DNA of 64,000 nt from VFMC01 sp050248155 (lineage in GTDB: Bacteria; Actinomycetota; Acidimicrobiia; Acidimicrobiales; Ilumatobacteraceae). Below are positions 58,225 through 64,000 of the stretch, piece after piece. The position numbers were made by a program, and so were the translations under genes. Numbering within the stretch: position 1 is the first letter of the stretch; each line of letters begins with the position of its first letter. The stretch is from NCBI GenBank assembly GCA_050248155.1, contig JBFWSW010000001.1:170302-234301 (forward strand), in the 5' to 3' direction. The notes beneath the pieces were generated by a model. The model made no database searches, had not been told where the DNA came from, and was given only the letters and a program-made list of their open reading frames with translations.

Positions 58225-59889
58225 ATGTCAGGTCCTCGCCCCGTCCGCGCGCCGCGCGGCACCGACCTCACCTGCCTCGGTTGGCCGCAAGAGGCCGCCT
58301 TTCGCATGTTGCACAACAACCTCGACCCCGAGGTGGCCGAACGGCCCGACGACCTCGTGGTCTACGGCGGCACCGGTCGGGCCGCGCGCAGCTGGGACGC
58401 GTTCGACGCGATGGCCCGCACGCTCACCACCCTGGGCGGCGACGAGACGATGCTGGTGCAGTCGGGCAAGCCGGTCGGGGTGTTCCGCACCCACGAATGG
58501 GCGCCGCGAGTGCTGCTCGCGAACAGCAACCTCGTGCCGGAGTGGGGCAACTGGGACGAGTTCCGCCGGCTGGAGGCGATGGGCCTGACGATGTACGGCC
58601 AGATGACGGCCGGGTCGTGGATCTACATCGGCACCCAGGGCATCCTGCAGGGCACCTACGAGTGCTTCGCCGAGATCGGCCGGCGCCGCTTCAGTGGCAG
58701 CCTCACCGGCACGATCACCCTCACTGCGGGGCTGGGCGGCATGGGCGGTGCGCAACCTCTGGCCGTGACGATGAACGGCGGCGTCGCGCTGTGCGTCGAG
58801 GTCGACCCGCACCGCGTGCAGCGCCGGCTCGAGACGCGGTACCTCGACGAGGTGGCCGACGACATCGACGACGCGATCGCCCGCTGCGAACGAGCACGCG
58901 GCGAGCGGCGAGCGCTGTCGATCGGCCTCGTCGGCAACGCAGCCGATGTGTTGCCGAAGTTGCTCGACCGGGGCTTCCCAGCCGACATCGTCACCGATCA
59001 GACCAGCGCGCACGATCCGCTCAGCTACGTGCCGGTCGACCTCACACCAGAGGCGACCGCCCGGTTGGCGCGCACGGCGCCCGACGAGCTCATCCGCCGC
59101 TCGCGCGAGAGCATGGCCACCCACTGCGAGGCGATGGTCGGCTTCCTCGACCGGGGGAGCGAGGTCTTCGACTACGGCAACAGCCTGCGCACCGAGGCCA
59201 AGCTCGGCGGCTTCGAACGGGCCTTCGACTATCCGGGCTTCCTGCCCGCGTACATCCGTCCGCTGTTCTGCGAGGGCAAGGGGCCGTTCCGATGGGTCGC
59301 GCTGAGCGGCGACCCGGCCGACATCGCGGCGACCGACCGCGCTGTGCTGGAGGAGTTCCCCGACGACGAGGCGCTGCACCGCTGGATCAGGCTCGCGTCG
59401 GAGCGCGTCGCGTACCAGGGCCTGCCCGCGCGCATCTGCTGGCTCGGGTACGGCGAGCGCCACCGGCTCGGCCTGCGGTTCAACGACATGGTGCGCCGCG
59501 GCGAGTTGCAGGCACCGATCGTGATCGGCCGCGACCACCTCGACTCCGGGTCGGTGGCCTCTCCGTACCGCGAGACCGAGTCGATGATGGACGGGTCGGA
59601 CGCGATCGCCGACTGGCCGCTGTTGAACGCGCTGGTCAACACGAGCAGTGGCGCGACGTGGGTCAGCATCCACCACGGTGGTGGAGTCGGGATCGGCAGG
59701 TCGATCCACGCGGGCATGGTCGCGCTGGCCGACGGCACCGAGCTCGCCGACCAGAAGCTCGAACGCGTGCTCACGACCGACCCGGGCATGGGCGTCATCC
59801 GCCACGCCGACGCCGGGTACGACCGCGCTCGGGAGGTCGCGGCCGAGCGCGGCGTGCGCATCCCCATGGCGGAGGGCGCCGGTCAGTGA
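58225..59889 (+). CDS. hutU: Urocanate hydratase
   Basis: 554 residues; urocanate to imidazolonepropionate using NAD+ as an electrophilic cofactor. GWPQEAAFRMLHNNLDPEVA near the start, VQSGKPVGVFRTHEWAPRVL, the glycine-rich GLGGMGGAQPLAVTMNGGV (~165), VDQTSAHDPLSYVP-type segment and the C-terminal WLGYGERHRLGLRFNDMV, GRDHLDSGSVASPYRETESM, GATWVSIHHGGGVGIGRSIH. ATG follows the hutH TAG with no gap; the stop overlaps the next start by 4 nt. Confidence 0.96.
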   Translation: MSGPRPVRAPRGTDLTCLGWPQEAAFRMLHNNLDPEVAERPDDLVVYGGTGRAARSWDAFDAMARTLTTLGGDETMLVQSGKPVGVFRTHEWAPRVLLANSNLVPEWGNWDEFRRLEAMGLTMYGQMTAGSWIYIGTQGILQGTYECFAEIGRRRFSGSLTGTITLTAGLGGMGGAQPLAVTMNGGVALCVEVDPHRVQRRLETRYLDEVADDIDDAIARCERARGERRALSIGLVGNAADVLPKLLDRGFPADIVTDQTSAHDPLSYVPVDLTPEATARLARTAPDELIRRSRESMATHCEAMVGFLDRGSEVFDYGNSLRTEAKLGGFERAFDYPGFLPAYIRPLFCEGKGPFRWVALSGDPADIAATDRAVLEEFPDDEALHRWIRLASERVAYQGLPARICWLGYGERHRLGLRFNDMVRRGELQAPIVIGRDHLDSGSVASPYRETESMMDGSDAIADWPLLNALVNTSSGATWVSIHHGGGVGIGRSIHAGMVALADGTELADQKLERVLTTDPGMGVIRHADAGYDRAREVAAERGVRIPMAEGAGQ

Positions 59890-60680
59890 AGGTCGAGGGC
59901 GACTTCTGGGCCGACGGCGCGGTCTGCGTGCGCGGCGCGTTCACCCCGGCGGAGATCGCGATGGCGGAGGCTGCGATCGACGCCAACCTCGCGTCGCTCT
60001 CGCCTCGCGCCAAGCGTGCCAGCAGCGACGACGACGGCGCGTTCATCGAGGACTTCTGCAACTGGCAGCGCATACCCGAGATGGAGGCGTTCATCCGCCA
60101 GTCGGCCGCGGCGTCGATCGCCGCCGAGCTGACGGACTCGCGCACGGTGCGGCTGTACCACGACCACGTGCTCGTGAAGGAGCCCGGCACACGCCAACAC
60201 ACCCCCTGGCACCAGGATCTGCCGTACTACAACGTCGACGGCCGGCAGAACGTCAGCATGTGGTGCCCGGTCGATCCGGTGTCACGGGCCTCGACGCTGG
60301 AGTTCGTCGCCGGCTCGCATCTGGGACCGTGGTACATGCCGCGCACCTTCCTCGACGGTCAGGCGAAGTGGTTCCCGGACGGCTCGCTCGAAGAGCTGCC
60401 CGACATCGACGGCGACCCCGACCGGTTCCGTGTCATCGGCTGGGAGCTCGAACCCGGCGACGCGGTCTTCTTCCACATGCTCACGCTGCACACCGCCGCT
60501 GGTGTCGACGGCACGCGACGGCGCCGCGTGCTCTCGGTGCGGTTCCTGGGCGACGACATGGTGCACGCCCCACGTCGCTGGACGACCTCGCCACCGTTCC
60601 CCGGCCTCGACGAGCAGCTGCCCGACGGCGCCCCGCTCGATCACCCGCTGTTCCCGATCCTGTGGAGCGCGGCGGCATGA
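59886..60680 (+). CDS. Phytanoyl-CoA dioxygenase (PhyH) family Fe(II)/2-oxoglutarate enzyme
   Basis: 264 residues. Jelly-roll dioxygenase with the iron-binding H109-x-D111 in HTPWHQDLPYYN and distal His in FFHMLTLHTAAG (~200), then RRRVLSVRFLGDD with the 2-oxoglutarate-binding Arg. The PhyH family hydroxylates fatty acyl-CoAs, ectoine, amino acids and related small molecules, so the substrate is open. GTG 59886 overlaps the hutU stop by 4 nt and the stop overlaps def by 4 nt, so it is firmly inside the hut operon. A role on a histidine-derived compound is inference. Confidence 0.82.
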   Translation: MKVEGDFWADGAVCVRGAFTPAEIAMAEAAIDANLASLSPRAKRASSDDDGAFIEDFCNWQRIPEMEAFIRQSAAASIAAELTDSRTVRLYHDHVLVKEPGTRQHTPWHQDLPYYNVDGRQNVSMWCPVDPVSRASTLEFVAGSHLGPWYMPRTFLDGQAKWFPDGSLEELPDIDGDPDRFRVIGWELEPGDAVFFHMLTLHTAAGVDGTRRRRVLSVRFLGDDMVHAPRRWTTSPPFPGLDEQLPDGAPLDHPLFPILWSAAA

Positions 60681-61252
60681 CCGTCAGGGACATCGTCACG
60701 GTGGGACATCCGGTGCTGCGCGAGCGGGCCCGCGAGGTGTCGCGCACCGAGCTGGCGTCTGCGGAGCTGCAGCAGCTGATCGACGACCTCATCGACACGA
60801 TGCACCACGCGAACGGCGCGGGCATCGCCGCCAACCAGATCGGCGTGCCGCTCCGCGTGGCCACGATCGAGGTCGACCACAACCCGCGATATCCCTACAA
60901 GCCGAAGATCCCGTTGACGGTCGTCGTCAACCCGATCATCGAACCGCTCGACGACGAGATCGTCGACATCAATGAAGGCTGCCTGTCGGTGCCGAACCTG
61001 CGCGGGACGGTGCAGCGCCACGTGAACGTGCGCGTGCGCTACCTCGACCGCGACGGGCACGAGCACGACGAGGTGAAGCGCGGCCTCACCGCGGGCACGT
61101 TCCAGCACGAGTGCGACCACCTCGACGGGAAGCTGTTCCTCGACCGCGTCACCGACCCGACGACGTTCACGACGTGGGAGCAGTTCGAGCGGTTCCATCG
61201 CCACGCGTTCGTCGAGCGGATCACCGAGTTCGTCCGCCGGGTGGGCAGCTGA
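60677..61252 (+). CDS. def: Peptide deformylase-like protein inside the hut operon
   Basis: 191 residues with all three deformylase motifs: GAGIAANQIG (48-57), EGCLSVPNLRG (100-110; Cys102 metal ligand), and HECDH (144-148; His ligands and catalytic Glu145). The family removes the formyl group from the N-terminus of new proteins. Here it is translationally coupled (4-nt overlap) to the PhyH gene and sits 8 nt before hutF, whose product is N-formylglutamate. No hutG deformylase is in the window, so a role on N-formylglutamate is conceivable. It could equally be a second peptide deformylase. Symbol reflects the family, not a proven function. Confidence 0.85.
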   Translation: MTVRDIVTVGHPVLRERAREVSRTELASAELQQLIDDLIDTMHHANGAGIAANQIGVPLRVATIEVDHNPRYPYKPKIPLTVVVNPIIEPLDDEIVDINEGCLSVPNLRGTVQRHVNVRVRYLDRDGHEHDEVKRGLTAGTFQHECDHLDGKLFLDRVTDPTTFTTWEQFERFHRHAFVERITEFVRRVGS

Positions 61253-61260
61253 CACCGTCC

Positions 61261-62604
61261 ATGTCCGATCCAGCGTCGTTCCACTGCGAGCTCGCCTGGC
61301 TGGGCGGTGACCGGCCGAGCCCGAACGTGTTGATCGAGGTCGACGGCGACCGCATCGTCACCGTCACCCCCGATGCTGCGCAGCCCGCCGGAACAGTGCG
61401 GCTCGACGGGCTCACGCTGCCCGGCTTCGCCAACGCGCACAGCCATGCCTTCCACCGAGCGCTTCGCGGACGCACGCACGACGGCGTCGGGTCGTTCTGG
61501 ACGTGGCGCGAGCAGATGTACTCCCTCGCTGCGGTGCTCGAGCCCGACACGTACGGGCGCCTCGCTCGGGCCGTGTTCGCCGAGATGGCCTCGGCGGGCA
61601 TCACGTGCGTCGGGGAGTTCCACTACCTCCACCACCGGCGCGACGGCAGCCCGTACGACGACCCGAACGAGTTCGGGCGCGTCCTCATCGAGGCGGCGAG
61701 CGAGGCGGGCATCCGGATCACGTTGCTCGACGCCTGCTACCTGCACGGCGGCATCGGTCAGCCGCCCGACGAGACGCAGCGACGATTCAGCGACCTGAGC
61801 GCCGAGGCCTGGGCTCGTCGTGTCGGCGCGCTGACCGAGCTGACGTCTCCGAGCGTTCGGATCGGTGCGGCCGTGCACTCGGTTCGCGCGGTCGACCCGG
61901 ACGCGATCGCCGAGGTCGCCAAGTGGGCGATCGAGCACGGGATCCCGCTGCACGCCCACGTCTCGGAACAGCCCGCCGAGAACCACGACAGCATCCAGGC
62001 CTACGCGCTCACCCCGACCGAGCTGCTCGACGAGCGGGGTGCCCTCGACGCGTGGTTCACGGCAGTGCACGCGACACACGTCACCGACCACGACATCCGT
62101 CTGTACCAGGTGCACCACAGCACGGTGTGCCTGTGCCCCACGACCGAGCGCGATCTCGCCGACGGCATCGGACCGTCCGCGCAACTGCGCGAAGCCGCTG
62201 TCGCGGTCGCGCTCGGCACAGACTCACACGCCGTCGTCGACATGTTCGAGGAAGCGCGCGCCGTCGAACTGGACGAACGCCTCGCGACACAGGTCCGCGG
62301 CAATCACGTCGTCCCGTCGCTCCTCGAGGCGGCCACCGTTCGAGGGCACCACTGCCTCGGTTGGACGGACGCCGGCCGCCTGGCCGTGGGCGCGCTCGCC
62401 GACCTCGTCACGATCGACCTGCGGAGCGTGCGCACCTCCGGCACCGCTCCCGAGCACGCGCTGGCGACCGCAGTCTTCGCCGCGACAGCAGCCGACGTTC
62501 GCCACGTCGTGGCCGGCGGCTCGGTGATCGTGCGCGACGGAGGCCATGTCACCGTCGATGTCGCGAGCGAGCTCGCGGCGGCCATCGAGGCGGTGTGGAC
62601 GTGA
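61261..62604 (+). CDS. hutF: Formimidoylglutamate deiminase
   Basis: 447 residues, amidohydrolase superfamily; converts N-formimidoyl-L-glutamate to N-formyl-L-glutamate + NH3. Metal-binding GFANAHSHAFHRALRGRTH (~60-78), the HutF-typical FWTWREQMYSLAAVLEPDTY, HAHVSEQPAENHDS (~223), HATHVTDHDIRL and the LGTDSHAVVDMFEEARAVEL segment with the catalytic Asp. HutF marks the five-step pathway through N-formylglutamate in place of direct formiminoglutamase. ATG 61261 is 8 nt after the def stop; the stop overlaps hutI. Confidence 0.93.
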   Translation: MSDPASFHCELAWLGGDRPSPNVLIEVDGDRIVTVTPDAAQPAGTVRLDGLTLPGFANAHSHAFHRALRGRTHDGVGSFWTWREQMYSLAAVLEPDTYGRLARAVFAEMASAGITCVGEFHYLHHRRDGSPYDDPNEFGRVLIEAASEAGIRITLLDACYLHGGIGQPPDETQRRFSDLSAEAWARRVGALTELTSPSVRIGAAVHSVRAVDPDAIAEVAKWAIEHGIPLHAHVSEQPAENHDSIQAYALTPTELLDERGALDAWFTAVHATHVTDHDIRLYQVHHSTVCLCPTTERDLADGIGPSAQLREAAVAVALGTDSHAVVDMFEEARAVELDERLATQVRGNHVVPSLLEAATVRGHHCLGWTDAGRLAVGALADLVTIDLRSVRTSGTAPEHALATAVFAATAADVRHVVAGGSVIVRDGGHVTVDVASELAAAIEAVWT

Positions 62605-63761
62605 CCACGACGGTCATCGACCGGATCGGACTCCTCGTCAGCAACGACCCGAACGCGGGGGAGGGGCGCCTCGGCATCGTCCGCGACGCCGCCGTCGTGG
62701 TCGAGGCGGGCCGGATCGTCGCCATCGAGCCGGCAGGTGCCGTGGGCGACGGGCGCATCGACGTCGAGGGCCGTTGCGTCATCCCGGGTTTCGTCGACAG
62801 CCACACGCACCTGGTCTTCGCGGGCGACCGGGGCGACGAGTTCGCTGCGCGCATGGCTGGTGCGCCGTACGAGGCGGGCGGCATCCGACGCTCGGTCGAC
62901 GCCACTCGCGCAGCCGCCGACGACGAACTGCGCCGGCTTGCGTCGCACCGACGCGACGAGGCGCTGCGCGCCGGCATCACGACCGTCGAGATCAAGTCGG
63001 GGTACGGCCTCACCCCGGCTGACGAGTCGCGTTGCCTGCGGCTCGCTCACGAGCTGACTGACGAGACGACGTTCCTCGGAGCCCACGTCGTGCCGGCCGA
63101 GTTCGAGGGTCGAGCCGACGACTACGTCGATCTCGTCTGCGGCGAGATGTTGCGCGCCGCTGCGCCCCATGCCCGGTGGATCGACGCGTTCTGCGAGGTC
63201 GGTGCGTTCGACGCCGACCAGTGCCGCGCTGTGCTGCAGGCGGGACGCGCGGCTGGACTGGGTCTCCGGCTCCACGCGAACCAGCTGGGTCACGGGCCGG
63301 GAGTGCAACTGGCGGTCGAGATGGGATGCGCGTCGGCCGATCACTGCACCTACCTCTCGGACGACGACATCGAAGCCCTCGCCGGGAGCGACACCGTCGC
63401 CACGTTCCTCCCGGCGACCGACTTCTCGACGCGTCAGCCGTACGCGGACGCCCGCCGAGCGATCGAGGCCGGCGTCACCGTGGCGTTGGCGACCAACTGC
63501 AACCCCGGCAGCAGCTACACGACGTCGATGTCGTTCTGCATCGCGCTGGCGGTGCGCGACATGCACATGACCGCCGACGAGGCGCTCCATGCGGCGACCG
63601 CCGGGGGAGCAGCCGCCCTCCGCCGCGACGACGTGGGCCGGGTGGCACCTGGGGCCCGGGCCGACCTCGTCGTCCTCGACGCCCCCTCGTACACGCATCT
63701 CGTGTACCGCCCCGGCGTCCCCCTCGTCCACCAGACCATCGTCGCCGGCCGGCTCGTCTGA
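62601..63761 (+). CDS. hutI: Imidazolonepropionase
   Basis: 386 residues, amidohydrolase; imidazolonepropionate to N-formimidoylglutamate. VIPGFVDSHTHLVFAGDRGD (metal site), TTVEIKSGYGLTPADESR, LHANQLGHGPGVQLAVEMGC, SADHCTYLSDDDIEAL and TNCNPGSSYTTSMSFCIALA are diagnostic. GTG 62601 overlaps the hutF stop by 4 nt; a GTG two codons upstream is possible. Last hut gene; the following 239 bp hold a repeat unit but no recognised gene. Confidence 0.95.
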   Translation: MTTTVIDRIGLLVSNDPNAGEGRLGIVRDAAVVVEAGRIVAIEPAGAVGDGRIDVEGRCVIPGFVDSHTHLVFAGDRGDEFAARMAGAPYEAGGIRRSVDATRAAADDELRRLASHRRDEALRAGITTVEIKSGYGLTPADESRCLRLAHELTDETTFLGAHVVPAEFEGRADDYVDLVCGEMLRAAAPHARWIDAFCEVGAFDADQCRAVLQAGRAAGLGLRLHANQLGHGPGVQLAVEMGCASADHCTYLSDDDIEALAGSDTVATFLPATDFSTRQPYADARRAIEAGVTVALATNCNPGSSYTTSMSFCIALAVRDMHMTADEALHAATAGGAAALRRDDVGRVAPGARADLVVLDAPSYTHLVYRPGVPLVHQTIVAGRLV

Positions 63762-63833
63762 ACAGGTCGGGCGGCCCGGCGCGAGCCCGTCGCCCCGCGG
63801 CACTCACCCGAGCGTGGGAGATCTGCGTGACCA

Positions 63834-63868
63834 CACAAACGCTCCGCGCCCGTGATCGCTTACGAAGA
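63834..63868 (+). repeat. Third copy of the 35-bp dispersed intergenic repeat
   Basis: CACAAACGCTCCGCGC, 9 nt, CTTACGAAGA, with the spacing of the pair at 29875-29958 (15/16 and 6/10 matches to unit C). It lies 73 bp after the hutI stop. The second block is degraded, so this member is older or under weaker constraint. Confidence 0.6.
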
Positions 63869-63897
63869 TTCCAGGCTCTGCGCGATGAACGCTGGGG

Positions 63898-64000
63898 GTG
63901 TTCGATGAGCCGGGCCGGTTCGTAGGGTCCACCACGAGTGCCGGAGGCCTCGCCATTCTGCGGATTGCTGGATCTGCAAACGGGAGGCCTCCGACATGGA
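63898..64000 (+). other. Open right edge: possible gene start and two AGGCCT-centred repeats
   Basis: From GTG 63898 the frame stays open to the window end (34 codons, beginning FDEPGRFVG), and an ATG at 63996 also runs off the edge. CCGGAGGCCTCG (63941-63952) and CGGGAGGCCTCCG (63981-63993) form a repeated, self-complementary motif. The opening is faintly like some transposase N-termini, but too little sequence is present to name a gene. No gene is claimed. Confidence 0.2.

Noticed and set aside
60677..61252. Ordinary housekeeping def-fmt locus
   Set aside because: No methionyl-tRNA formyltransferase or ribosomal-maturation genes are adjacent; the gene is coupled to hut genes, so the standard context does not apply.
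1..64000. CRISPR array, tRNA or rRNA genes
   Set aside because: No regularly spaced identical repeats and no tRNA-like cloverleaf or rRNA sequence was found in the short gaps between genes.

Overview
The window is GC-rich bacterial DNA. Frequent GTG starts, dense 4-nt start/stop overlaps, a branched-chain dehydrogenase cassette and lipoproteins with acidic, Thr/Pro-rich linkers suggest a high-GC actinobacterium. My guess is an Acidimicrobiia/Ilumatobacter-like lineage, but this is inference; no rRNA or tRNA gene is present to confirm it. About 50 genes fill almost all of the sequence, and no gene-free stretch exceeds 300 bp (the longest is 29728-30010).

Main theme: uptake and stepwise demethylation of N-methylated compounds, with handling of the C1 units. 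(a) 1-3859 (minus): a corrinoid methyl-transfer operon with a corrinoid protein, a DUF1638 protein, a 'virulence factor' family protein, a methyl-THF:corrinoid methyltransferase, and a 2Fe-2S/ASKHA corrinoid activator that runs off the left edge. (b) 3954-9887: a choline-kinase-like phosphotransferase and two tandem FAD-oxidase/GcvT fusions of the dimethylglycine/sarcosine dehydrogenase type. (c) 9976-13519: branched-chain 2-oxoacid dehydrogenase E1alpha, E1beta and E2. (d) 13503-14148: three tiny overlapping genes, including a 53-residue zinc-ribbon protein. (e) 14293-20480: two glycosyltransferases, an alpha/alpha-barrel protein, a GH130 protein and a zinc metallopeptidase. (f) 20571-24698: a glycine betaine ABC importer with a double permease. 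(g) 24726-29727 (minus): fhs-folD-iclR-betA. (h) 30011-39312 (minus): a six-gene operon with a peptide-type ABC importer, an MttB-family methyltransferase and a DgcA-like demethylase. (i) 39452-43523 (minus): heterotetrameric sarcosine oxidase. (j) 43717-49160: two ABC exporters (the first frameshifted), an ECF sigma factor and a LamG protein. (k) 49219-55656: a second MttB with a third FAD-oxidase/GcvT fusion, divergent from an iron alcohol dehydrogenase and an enolase-superfamily enzyme. (l) 55663-56607: a lipoprotein. (m) 56671-63761: histidine degradation (hutH, hutU, hutF, hutI) with a PhyH dioxygenase and a peptide-deformylase-like gene embedded in it.

Working model (inference): betaines enter through ProVWX-type and Dpp-type importers. 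MttB homologues move one methyl to the corrinoid protein and then to THF. Dimethylglycine and sarcosine are oxidised by the GcvT fusions, the DgcA-like enzyme and SoxAGBD, giving methylene-THF, which FolD and Fhs convert to formate with ATP gain. A palindromic site (GTTCC...ATGCGGAC type) stands in front of both the corrinoid operon and the fhs-folD-iclR-betA operon, so the encoded IclR protein probably coordinates them. The hut pathway also makes formate if its N-formylglutamate is hydrolysed.

Most notable items: the shared putative IclR site, the transporter-MttB-DgcA operon, the deformylase and dioxygenase inside a hut operon that lacks hutG, a frameshift in a Walker A motif, a three-copy dispersed intergenic repeat and a 61-bp tandem repeat.
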